DNA of 64,000 nucleotides from Ananas comosus (Eukaryota > Streptophyta > Magnoliopsida > Poales > Bromeliaceae): positions 956,504 through 1,020,503 of the forward strand of contig NC_033622.1 in assembly GCF_001540865.1 (NCBI RefSeq), read 5' to 3'. Positions within the stretch are counted from its first letter, which is position 1. Every line of letters starts with the position of its first letter. Positions 1 to 9,760 of this stretch are shown here, in pieces. The notes under the pieces were generated by a model. That model did no database searches and was not told the origin of the DNA. It was given only the letters and a program-made list of their open reading frames with translations. A program made the translations under genes and the position numbers.

Positions 1-843
1 GATGATTGACTCGAGGCCGAGTCGGGTGGTTAGCTTGATTAGGTTAATGGAAACCTTATAAGCTAGTGATTGAGGCAAGAACCTGAGGTAATAGAGACCT
101 TAGAAGCAAGTTGAACCTGAGTTGAGAACATAAGGTAATAGAAACCTCACAATTGAATGAAATGAGCTAAAGTAGCAAAGTAAATATAGAACTAACATAT
201 CTACTAGTTATTTATGCAGTTGCATAGTTGCATAATGTTCATATTGCATTTGCGAGGCAAGGTATGGTTTATTAATTGCATAGTCAAATATCTATCTATC
301 TGTTTATTAAACTAACCTGCAGTTGCCTCCTTGGACCTATTGGTCGAACTCCTCCCTTGGGTGGCCGTACCCACTGGGAACCATGGAGTTGGTTCTCACC
401 CCACGTTGTTTTGGGGTATTACAGGTTCGCACGTGAGTGGCGCGGCGGCGCGAGGCAAGGGCGTAGCTCCATAGATAGCGCCCTACCCCAGAGACCAGAG
501 ATAGCGGTACCCCGAGTCGGCATACCCTAGGGGTAGAGGAAAATGAAAAGAAAACAATGTATCAAACCTGTAATATTAATTGTAATAACTTAATTGCATT
601 CGGAGGTTGTATGTAATGAAAAATGTAAAATGTTTGAATGTGAATGCTTGTAATAACATAGGATGTGTTATGTTGTGATACTTTCCTTATGCAATCATGA
701 TTGATATCTGTTCCTGGTTGGAACCCTTGTAATGTTCATTGTATTGATTGCGACGCCTAGGACGTACAGGGGAAACTCTGTCCGTTCGGCGGTCTGTCGA
801 CGCGCCCGAACTCAGCCAAATAGGCGAGGCTCGGGGCGTGACA
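1..843 (+). mobile_element. Putative LTR of a Gypsy-type retrotransposon (left part outside window)
   Basis: No gene is visible here. The segment ends in a GC-rich stretch (about 750-843) that finishes with GGGGCGTGACA, which resembles the 3' end of many plant Gypsy (Tekay/Del-type) LTRs ending in CA. The 5' part is AT-rich and low in coding potential, and short open frames in it look like nothing known. The LTR start lies outside the window, so solo LTR and full element cannot be told apart. The boundary at 843 is inferred from the terminal CA and from the gene leader starting right after it. Confidence 0.45.
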
Positions 844-912
844 CAATTATTCCTTGTTTTCACATTAAAACCAACCTCTGTTCCATTGATCATTAAAAAC
901 CACAAACAACCT

Positions 913-1341
913 ATGTCGTACCTTTCTATCTCCAAGTTAGCTTCCATGGACATGGAACCGGAGGAAGAAGAGCTTAACCTAAGCCTATCTCTCCACCCAT
1001 CTTCTCCCCCAGAGCCGGCCAGGGTCTTCTCCTGCAACTACTGCACCAGGACGTTCGACAGTTCGCAAGCGCTGGGCGGACACCAGAACGCTCACAAACT
1101 CGAGCGGAGCATTGCAAAGAGAAGCCGCGAGTTGACCGCCGCCGCCATGCGTCTGCACACAGGAGCAAGCCCCAGTGCGGTCAGTAGAAACTCAAAAGAC
1201 GCGTGGGAGGAGTTGGCGGGCGGCGTTGCGTTGACAGAGAGGCAGAAAGGGAAGAAGAGCTACAATATGGGACGATTTGAAACAGGGATGAAGCATAATG
1301 AAGAGCTTGCGGATGAGATTGATTTGTCTCTAAAGCTGTGA
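913..1341 (+). CDS. Single C2H2 zinc finger protein with two EAR motifs
   Basis: Single-exon gene for a 142-residue nuclear protein. One C2H2 finger spans residues 39-61 and contains the plant-specific [10 protein letters not shown] core, with zinc ligands C41, C44, H57 and H61. An N-terminal LNLSLSL (residues 21-27) and a C-terminal DLSLKL ending at the last residue are EAR-type repression motifs. Small plant proteins of this layout (ZFP1/3/4/7, KNUCKLES-like) act as transcriptional repressors in organ and trichome development. ATG 913 is the outermost plausible start; ATGs at 946 and 952 are in frame, and the one at 952 has a better context (purine at -3, G at +4), so the protein may begin MEPEEEE. 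The 5' neighbour is an LTR-like sequence ending about 70 nt upstream. The exact orthologue is unknown. Confidence 0.85.
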   Translation: MSYLSISKLASMDMEPEEEELNLSLSLHPSSPPEPARVFSCNYCTRTFDSSQALGGHQNAHKLERSIAKRSRELTAAAMRLHTGASPSAVSRNSKDAWEELAGGVALTERQKGKKSYNMGRFETGMKHNEELADEIDLSLKL

Positions 1342-1555
1342 ACACCATGCATGCACTAGGTTTATTTTCTCTCTCCCTCGCTATTTATATTATTTATTTT
1401 CTTCTCTTTGGATAATATCACGTGTAGATTGATTCTCAGGTTCATTATCATCTCTTCCTCCTCCCCCCCTTCTAAAACTATTGCCTACGTACCCCTGGTG
1501 TATCTGTATGTATGTCTCATATTGATCCTAATTTGTAATGATTAATGTCTTAAAC

Positions 1556-1707
1556 ACCGACCGTCCCTAGTGCAATGGCAAAAGGGCTTGGTGGTTGGTA
1601 CCCGAGACCCAAGTTCGAATCTTAGTTGATTCACATTTCCAGCTAAGTTTATTTCTAAATGAAATAAACGAAACGGGTAGCATGCTACCTTTCTCAAAAA
1701 AAAAAAA
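1556..1707 (+). mobile_element. SINE (family A), complete, with 18-bp TSD
   Basis: A 152-bp element ending in a poly(A) run, flanked by a perfect 18-bp target-site duplication (ATGATTAATGTCTTAAAC at 1538-1555 and 1708-1725). The 5' half has an A-box-like start and a B-box-like AGTTCGAATCT, as in tRNA-derived SINEs. The 3' end carries GGGTAGCATGCTACCT followed by TTCTC and A's. Other copies in the window are at 8130-8297, 9597-9760, 59081-59232 and 62231-62357. Confidence 0.85.
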
Positions 1708-2013
1708 ATGATTAATGTCTTAAACTTAAAATCCAAACTATTAGCTAGACGTAATCTATACCATATAAAAGAGCATTTACACAAAAAAAATTTACAAGAT
1801 TTGAAAAATCTATCACTAAGGTATTAAGTAATCTCAAAAATCAACTGGCATATGTAAAGAATTAAATATTACTCGATTTATAAGAAATGATACATATTAT
1901 AGAACACATTCAATGAATTAGATTTGATTTTAAGACCTTTATCATGGTATTTCTCGGGGGTTGGTTTATGAGATGTGCACCTGTACACCCTACTACATAA
2001 TTTCATCTCCCTA

Positions 2014-2033
2014 GTGTGTGTGTGTGTGTGTGT

Positions 2034-2089
<56 letters not shown>
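2014..2089. repeat. Compound (GT)n(GA)n microsatellite
   Basis: About nine GT units run directly into about 30 GA units with one interruption. A related (CT)n tract lies at 2391-2421, within a set of three imperfect direct repeats containing CTCAAAGAACTCTAG (about 2296-2450). Confidence 0.9.
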
Positions 2090-2091
<2 letters not shown>

Positions 2092-2388
2092 TTAGAGAAC
2101 ACTGCAAGATATATATTACCAAAGCTAGACAAGGGGGAAGGGGGGAAATGAAACACCAATTCTATTCTATAAAAGGATGATGAGCTTGTAATGAGGAGCC
2201 ATTGGCACATTGGAATTAGTGAGAGGTATGAAAAGTGAATGTACTGTAGAACTTCTGGGTATATTCTATCTAGGCTCTCTACCCCTTTCTCCCTCTCTCA
2301 AAGAACTCTAGTAGAAGTAACTTAGGTCTCTATCTCTCTGCCCCCCCCTCTCAAAGAAATCTCTCTCAAAGAACTCTAGAAGTTACTT

Positions 2389-2424
<36 letters not shown>

Positions 2425-2759
2425 GAACTCTCTAGCTAGAAGTTAATTAGGCAATGGGTAATAAAGGAAGAAGCCATTGTAGCATTGTAGCTACCTAAAG
2501 TAAGCTTGATGAATTTGATGTGATGAGGAACCCTAAAAATGGAAATGAAAAGAATCCACATATTTCAATGTCTTAAGATAGATAAGCATCTAGTACTACT
2601 GGAGATGCTGTTTATCATTTTTCTCACTGTTTCAGCTGCTGCTACCCCCGCTGATGTACGTATGTTATACGTTTGTTATATGTTACTATTAGAATTAATG
2701 TACGAGGAATGCAACATGAAAGCTCTAGTTGCTTATACTTAACATTCTCTGCCATGGCA

Positions 2760-2892
2760 GCTCTAGTTTTTTTCTTTCTCTTGTTTCCTCGGTTCGGAGG
2801 CCCTACCTGCTTCCAAATTGTATGCTAAATTTATGTTGCTTAATGAATTAAGTAGGTAGCTTGCTACCTACTTCTCAAAAAAACAAAAAAAA
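2760..2892 (+). mobile_element. SINE (family B) with 19-bp TSD
   Basis: A 133-bp insertion with a pyrimidine-rich 5' end and a 3' end (AATTAAGTAGGTAGCTTGCT and following CTCAAA/poly(A)) homologous to the tail of family A. It is flanked by a perfect 19-bp duplication, AACATTCTCTGCCATGGCA, at 2741-2759 and 2893-2911. No clear B-box is visible, so the 5' module differs from family A. Related copies are at about 19072-19775 (interrupted) and 50757-50884. Confidence 0.75.
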
Positions 2893-3364
2893 AACATTCT
2901 CTGCCATGGCAACAGCATCTACACTATACGTAATTTACTTAATTTGTTGTATTTGTGTAGTATTTGTGTTATTTATTGAGTCTACATCAATTTATAAACT
3001 TCAAAGTAGGAACCCCTGTGCCAATCTTAGAGCCATTGCGTAACGTGTCAACAAAAATAATCCTTAATTTAGTGGGGCCTCTATTGGTACTCTTTTGGGC
3101 ATTGCATGTCCTGGCTATTTGTTGGCTTTGAAAAGGTTCATGATCACCTCGGCTTCTACAATAAAATAATATATCATGTCAACGTCAGTACAATACTCCA
3201 TAAAATAATTTCTTTTTTTTTATTAAAGAAACTGAAGGTTAGCAACTGAAATACTGTTTCCAACAGTAGTATATGTAGTACATACCTATAGACCAAAACG
3301 ACATAGTTGCAAAGTCCAAAAGTGCTCTTTAATTAATTTGATAGGTGGAGCATGCAACTTAGTG

Positions 3365-3744
3365 AGGGTAAAATTCAAACACCATTCTTGTGTGGTTTCA
3401 TATTTTAATTTTATATTTTCTCACTTTAATATTCTATAGTTTAAAGTGTGTCGCTTTAGTACCCTATAATTTTATTTTTTTTCTTTTCGTCAACACCTAC
3501 ATTAACTTTTCGTTAAATTATATATAAAAATTTCAGATATTCCACCTATGTTTTATCAAATTTTTACTTTAGTATTCTATGGTTTTAACTTTATCACTGA
3601 TTTAACAAAAAAATTAATTAACGAAAAAGATAACAAAAATAATAATAATAATAAAACACAGAGTACGAAAGCAATACAGTTTAAATCACAGAGTACTAAA
3701 GTGAAAAAGTGTGAAATTACTGGGTCGCATTTAAAGTTTTCCCT
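3365..3744. mobile_element. MITE with long imperfect terminal inverted repeats
   Basis: The two ends (AGGGTAAAATTCAAACACC at the left; the inverted copy ending in CCCT at 3744) are imperfect inverted repeats that contain the phrase 'ctcactttagtaccctgtggtttaaa' in diverged form. Relatives with the same core occur at about 52542-52850 and 60890-61210. No protein is encoded. Target-site duplication was not resolved. Confidence 0.55.
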
Positions 3745-4081
3745 AATTGTAAAGAGTAAGGTTGAAAAAAATGGAGGTATTCTTTTTGGAGATATACTAT
3801 AAATAAATCAAAATGGCCGGTGTATAAATCTCATACCATTTTATCCAAGAATGTAAGCATTATTTTTAAATTTTTAATATTAGAAAAAAGAAGCTGCTGA
3901 GTTTAGTATTAATATATTGGACCTTGGATGGACAGGATGTATGATTGATATTCATTTTCTTTTTGTGTACGAGGAGCGTGTCTCTTTTTTTTATTGTCCA
4001 TTCCAATATTATGTCCGAAGTAAGAGGAAAAGTTACTGATATTAGATAGAGTACAGAATGTGCATGCTTTTGACAAAGCGT

Positions 4082-4595
4082 CACTACAACAAAAACGATC
4101 TATAGCGACACTTTTAAATATAGGTACATGTCAAAAAAGTGCTGCTAGCTAAAATTACCGACACTTTTAAAAAGTGTTGCTATATGTGGGGTCGATAGGT
4201 ATATAGTGACAGTTAAAGAGTGTCGCTATAACCTAAAAGAGTGCTGCTAATTTGTCAATACTTATTTAAGCATTTAGCAACCACCAAAACTCTATCTCGT
4301 TGGCTACGGTGGCGGAGGAGGACGACAGAAAAGGCTTTTCGTCTAGAATTTTAGTAGATTGAGTGAAGAGAGAAGAAAAGATGGCAATTGATTTTTCTTT
4401 TTTTTTTCTTTTCTGTTTGTAATCGGGCCAAATGAACTGGGTGTGGTGGGTTGAGTAGAGTAATCTTTTATTTTTGATTGGGTTGGACTTTATATTTAGG
4501 CATTAGCAAATATTTTTTTAAGTTTTAGCATAAATGGGACACTTACTCAAAAGTGTCCCAAACATGTGTCCCTATAACCTAATTGTGTTGTAGTG
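4082..4595. mobile_element. Non-autonomous CACTA-type transposon
   Basis: A 514-bp element starting CACTACAACAAAAA and ending with the inverted TTGTGTTGTAGTG. It is flanked by a 3-bp duplication CGT (4079-4081 and 4596-4598), the length expected for the CACTA (En/Spm) superfamily. Subterminal copies of AGTGTCGCTATA-like motifs occur in both orientations, as CACTA transposase sites usually do. There is no transposase gene, so mobility would need a helper. Confidence 0.85.
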
Positions 4596-4757
4596 CGTAG
4601 AGGTGATCAAGTAGTACTCTAATCACATATTTGTAGTTTTGATAGCTATTTTGCTTTTGTCCTAGGGAACTTGATAGATTTCTAACTGTATATACGTTTT
4701 GTTTTTTATGCACATATGTGATTATCTTCTTTTCCTTTCCGCTCACTTAGTAGTTCT

Positions 4758-7700
4758 TGTATTGAAAATCTGGTACTCACCTTGCTATTAGAATTTGAGA
4801 ATCCACAACTCCCTGTAATAACAGATTTGCTATTGATTTGGTACTCGTTCCACAGGATTTCAAAATGGAAGTGTCAAATCTAAATTTTATCATAAATTCA
4901 TCGCCTCAGCAAAAAAAACTTACATAATTACAAAAAAGAGGAAAGATCAAACAAAAAATATGAATAAAATAAGATTCATTAACCAAGAAAAGTATTACAT
5001 CGATTTCTCTTCTATATAGAGTAGTTTCAATCAAAACCCTCTTTCTCAATCTCTCTTACCTTTTAACCTAATATATTCAAATATTTAACCTAATCTAACT
5101 AAGATTCTATTACAAATCTAACCAAATCCTAACAATCTCCATCTTGGTTGAATTTGTAGTTTTTAGCCGTTGCGTTGAGCTAACCATGAAAGCTCTTTCT
5201 TGAGCAAGTCTTCTCTGCTCGATGTCATTGCATCTGCCACTTCATCTCGAGCAGTTGCGCTCTGTGAACTTTTGGAATCCAAACTGGCTTTGCTCCCATT
5301 CTAATTGTATTTTTGTTTAGAACATATAAGTTTCCACACTTGTTCAACTTACACACGACCTGATCTCATTTTCGGGCTCTCATAATTCCACCTAAAGTTG
5401 AAAAATCACAACCTTTCAAGTCCAACGCATCTAACGAGATCAAATATTACCTCAAACCAAGAACGTGTTGCACACCTATCACTCACTACCCCATCGTGCA
5501 TCTGGATCTTCAACATGCGGACTCCTATAACTTTGCATATTGTCCCGTTCCCCATCAGAGCCTTTCTAACCTTGATTGATTTATAGGTGGCAAAAGACTT
5601 CTTCTCCAGATAGACATGAAAGGAATACGACAAATCAAGCACCTATATATTATCCAAAATTTTTGCACCGCTAGTTGTCGCATACAACACATCAGAATTG
5701 ATCACCTCCAATTTTGCCTTTGTGCCGTCACCAATGTCCCCTCGTCCTGGTCTAGAACAGTTTTCCCCCCTTGCTGCTTCAGCTCCTTCAAATCATTATG
5801 AAGTTTTCAACAGTTACATTTTATCTGACCTTTTGTGCGACAGTAGAAGCACTCGATCTCTTATAGCATCTTCTCCTATTTATCTCGAGTCACTGATATT
5901 TTCGCATCCTTCTTCGCTCTTACCACAAAAGATATATCTTGACTTTTGTCTTCTGGACTCCTGAGTTATCTTCCGCATCTTGTTGGAGAGAAGTGCTATT
6001 GTGTGTTGGATCATTGGCGCTAACCATTAATCCCAAAAGCTCGAGCCGTTAGAAATACACAACAAATTCACTTAAAGCGTGTAAATATAGCGCCCACGGG
6101 TCTCAATTGTGACTCGGCCCATCCGGCCTCACGCCACTTCGAACATGACTCGGCCTATCTAGCCTCACGCCATTTGGAATATGACTCGACCCAACGCGGC
6201 ATCCTGCCACAGGGCAGGATGCTGGCCCATTTAAGCCAATAATCCCCCCTTCAGCACCTGCACATATTTGCAGCATACGGGAATCAAACTCATGACCTAT
6301 GGCTCTGATGCTACTTGTTGGATCGTTGGCGCTAACCATTAATCCCAAAAGCTCGAGCTGTTAGAAATACGCAATCATTCACTTAAAGCGTATAAATACA
6401 ACGCCCACGGGCCTCAATTGTGACTCGGCCCACCCGGCCTCACACCATTTCGAACATGACTCGGCCTATCCAGCCTCACGCCATTTGGAATGTGATTCGG
6501 CCCAACACGGCCTCCCGCCACAGGGTAGAATGCTGGCCCATTTAACCGAACACAATTCACTTAAAGCGTACCGATTGTGACTTGGCCCAACTAGCCTCAC
6601 GCCACTTCGAACATTACTCGGCCCGCCTAGCCTCATGCCATTTCGAATATGACTTGGCTCATCATGGCCTCCCGCCACAGGATAAGATGCTGGCCTATTT
6701 AAGTCAACACTGTGACTATCTCCACACTTATGGTGTCCTTACCATAAAGTAAAGTGGTCACTATATGCTCATATGCCACTAGTAGCGAAAATAGTAAAAT
6801 CAGCATCTTATCCTTGTCATCCAGATTGACTCCAATGCTGGTCAACTGGGCCATCACTTTGTTGAACTCGTTTAGATTCCTATGCAGGCTCACTGTTTCA
6901 TACATCCGCAATATGAACAATCACCGATTCATATACAACTTGTTCGTCAATGATTTAGTTATGTACAGATCTTGCAATTTCTTCCACAACTTCGTTGGTA
7001 TCGACAAACTGGCCACATTGTAAAGAACCTTATTTGTTAACAATAGATGAAACATATTTAGGATCTTTCGCTCCATCTTTTTTTATATTGCATCCATGAC
7101 CTCTACCGGTTTCGTTTCTTTCCTATTTAACGTCTCATTCAACTCTTGTTGTACGAGGATTGTCTGAACTTTAATCTGCTACAAGATAAAATTGTTTTTA
7201 CCATCGAACTTCTCGATTTCGAACTTTGTGGCCATCTCCGTCGACTCTCAGGATTCAATGATCTTAAGCTCTGATATTAATTGTTGGGAATCTGCTACTC
7301 TCCCTGATACTAGATTTTGAGAATCTGCAACTCTTTGATAACAAATTTGCTGTTGACCTAGTACTCACTCCGGTACTGGTTGTTGTGATTCCGCAACGGA
7401 AGCGTCAAATCGAATTTTTATCATAATCCATCTTCTTAGCAAAAAGGCCCTATTTCTAAATCTCACACATCCTTATCTCATCTTCTATAAACCCAGAAGA
7501 AGGCTTCTCTCTTCGTGCAGCTGTGCACTAGGTGCACCAAATTAAAAAACCAAATTTCTCTCTATGGTACGGAGACCACGCAAGGAGCTTCACTTGTACT
7601 CCACTTGGTCGTAGACACCCTCTATGCATAATGTGTTCTATATATAGAGCTAGCCCACAAAACATATCCAATCTTAGCATAATTAGGAATCCTACTCTAA

Positions 7701-7796
7701 TTAATATTTAAATTTTAATTAGTTTATCGCTAATAAATTTAAATATTTAACCTAATCTAACTAAGATTCTATTACAAATCTAACTAAATTCTAACA
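4758..7796 (-). mobile_element. Deleted Ty1/copia LTR retrotransposon (gag and protease remnants only)
   Basis: Read on the minus strand: 5' LTR 7796-7282 (TGTTAGAATT... at the start, ending in CCCAACA), primer-binding site 7281-7268 (ATATCAGAGC, matching initiator-Met tRNA), gag, protease remnant, purine-rich CCAAGATGGAGA at 5146-5135, and 3' LTR 5134-4758. The two LTRs are clearly alike but diverged, and the left one is shorter. At 6699-6920 the reading HRNLNEFNKVMAQLTSIGV is copia gag. Near 5840 a CCHC-like knuckle (CFYCRTKGQIKCNC) has Q for H. At 5406-5642, KALMGNGTICKVIGVRMLKI resembles the copia protease/pre-integrase region. Integrase, RT and RNase H are absent. A TRIM is nested at 6004-6709. 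No target-site duplication is preserved. Confidence 0.75.
6004..6709 (-). mobile_element. TRIM (terminal-repeat retrotransposon in miniature), nested in copia element
   Basis: Two TG...CA-type terminal repeats, 6004-6241 and 6316-6709, flank only 74 bp. On the minus strand that core starts with AGTAGCATCAGAGCC, 10 of 12 bases matching the initiator-Met tRNA primer site TGGTATCAGAGC, and ends with the purine run AAGGGGGGAT, a polypurine tract. The flanks TTGTG (5999-6003) and CTGTG (6710-6714) look like a 5-bp duplication with one change. The right LTR is longer because of an internal duplication of a roughly 35-bp GACTCGGCC...CCTCACGCCA unit. Open frames inside are by-products of this repeat. 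Confidence 0.85.
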
Positions 7797-8129
7797 ACCT
7801 GGATCTAAAGGGGCCAAGTTCTTAGCTTTTCCTATCTTGGTGCTTAATTGTATCTTAATTTCAGGCAATGTTTGCATCCATGGATGGGAGAATGCTTGGA
7901 ATCTCATGCATCCACACGCATCAAGACGAAAGCCCGAAAATGGTTCTCAATATGTTTCTCAAAGCACTCTCTGATATGCTTGCGCACCCCTTTTCTAATG
8001 TTGGATTTCATTTTGTACCAAGCCTAAAACACCACGACATGAAACTTTTTTCGCTGGAAAGTACGTAGTGATTCATCATTGATCAGAAAAGTCATTTCTT
8101 TTCTTGGAATTACATACCCTGTTGAAGAA

Positions 8130-8297
8130 TGTTTTTTTTTTTAAGAGAGAAAGGTATATAGTATGATTCCTACTCAATTCGTTCATTATTTTTGGCAGTA
8201 ACCTAACTAAAAATGCAAAACAATTATATGAGTTTCGAATTTGGGTATTTGAGTACTAACCATCAAACCTTTTGTCACTTACGCTAGGGATGGTCAG
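8130..8297 (-). mobile_element. SINE (family A), diverged
   Basis: Read on the minus strand it starts CTGACCATCCCTAGCG, continues with a B-box-like CAAATTCGAAAC and ends in a degenerate palindrome and poly(A) (poly(T) on plus, about 8130-8142). It is clearly related to the copy at 1556-1707 but is more mutated. Confidence 0.6.
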
Positions 8298-8431
8298 TTG
8301 AAATTCTTAATTACTAGGCTACTATACTATGGATTGTATAGCAAAGTTGATAATATAGTTTTATTTATTACCAAGCATCTTAATGTACGATATACTTTAG
8401 GGCCGAGCATCCTAATGTATGATCTACCTGT

Positions 8432-8975
8432 TGGGAACTGGATGGATCGTCCGTCATACGCTACCAATAAAGATGCACGAAAAATAAAGAAAATCGAACG
8501 AATGATAAAAGAAATAAATGCAGAAAGAAGAAACCAAGATTTACGTGGTTCGGCAATTGCCTACGTTCACGGGGAGAGCGGGAGAGATATATTCCACTAT
8601 ATGAAGAAACAGAAGTATAAGCTTACACCTTATGTCTTTTCCGGATAAAAATCAAGAACCTTATGGGGGATCCCACTTTTCTCTTGTTCCAACGAAAACT
8701 CTAAAAAAATACCAAAAAAGCTTTTCGTAAAACCGAGAATATCAAATTAGAGAAGTATAGAAACTCTAACCAAAATCCTTTATGCCATTACTTCGAAGAA
8801 TTCGAACTGCTCAGACAATTTGGTCGAGAACCGTCGCTCCGCCGCTGACTTCAATCCGTTACATGCGTCCGGAAGCCGCGCACCTTGAAGCACTACCGTC
8901 GTACGGCCCCCGGAAGCTCTGAATTAATTAGTCCGATGCTAATTAATTTTTTACCACATGTCGCCTTCTCGTACG
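8432..8975. mobile_element. LTR-like remnant
   Basis: The stretch begins with TGTTGGGAACTGGATGG and contains AACCAAGATTTACGTGGTT followed by CGGCAATTGCCTACGT, a phrase that recurs in LTRs of many plant retrotransposons. No partner LTR, PBS or coding domain is seen nearby, and the right end is uncertain. The 116-residue open frame over it (8298-8648) has no recognisable domain and is not treated as a gene. Confidence 0.35.
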
Positions 8976-9596
8976 GTTTGCAGGGGGCATGCATCTATAT
9001 ATATAGGTGTATTAGCCGGTCAACAAGTCAACAATGCTAATTAGACTAGGACATGTGTAGATAAACACGAAATTTTGCACCAATAGGATAAATTTAAAAC
9101 CAATTTGATGTAATCCATGGATCTAGTCTACGCCATCTTTCATGAACCAACTTAATGGACTAATTAATTTGACTCAATCCAAATTCAAAAGAAGACATAT
9201 TCTTAACACCACCCTTATTAAACATGAGGGTATTCAAAGTATCAACGAAAAGTTTTTTTGTTGTCATCTATATATCCGAGGATCGAATAATCTCAAACTT
9301 GACAATTTTCACTAGCTTCGTATAAGCTAGTGTGTAAAATAAATCTAAACTAGTTGAAATTTATTTACAAATAGTTTAAACTATATAGATTAAGATCAAC
9401 ATATTAATTTGACCTTATATTTCAAATTCAATCCTAATTTTTGTTTAAGCTGTTCAATTTAATTGTTCTTCTTGTGGCTAATTGATGCACTAAAAAATTA
9501 TTTTTGAAAAAATTAAATTTGCTTCCGTATATACTTCAAATATCTAAATCACGTTTATATAATAGCAGGTATGGTTGATTTATATGCTTAATTGTT

Positions 9597-9760
9597 TTTT
9601 TTTTTTTTTTTTTTTTGAGAGAGATAGGTAGCACGCTACCCGCTTCATTTATTTCATTTAGAAATAAATTTAGCTAGAAATGTGAATCAACTAGAATTCG
9701 AACTTGGGACCTCGGATACCAACCACCAAATTCTTTGCCACTTGCTCTAAGGGCGGTCGG
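9597..9760 (-). mobile_element. SINE (family A), complete, with 17-bp TSD
   Basis: The minus strand gives the full family A structure: CCGACCGCCC start, B-box-like AAGTTCGAATTCTAG, GGTAGCGTGCTACC palindrome and a long poly(A). It is flanked by a perfect 17-bp duplication TTATATGCTTAATTGTT at 9580-9596 and 9761-9777. This intact insertion matters for the unusual repeat at 12629-15336: it marks 9620-12327 as the natural member of that pair. Confidence 0.85.

Noticed and set aside
1878..2210. 110-codon frame with Ser/Leu and Thr/His repeats
   Set aside because: Produced by the GT/GA microsatellite at 2014-2089.
6103..6678. Repetitive minus-strand frames (GPASCPVAGCR, PSHIRNGMRLGGPS-like repeats)
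   Set aside because: They are translations of the minisatellite units inside the TRIM LTRs and change frame between copies.
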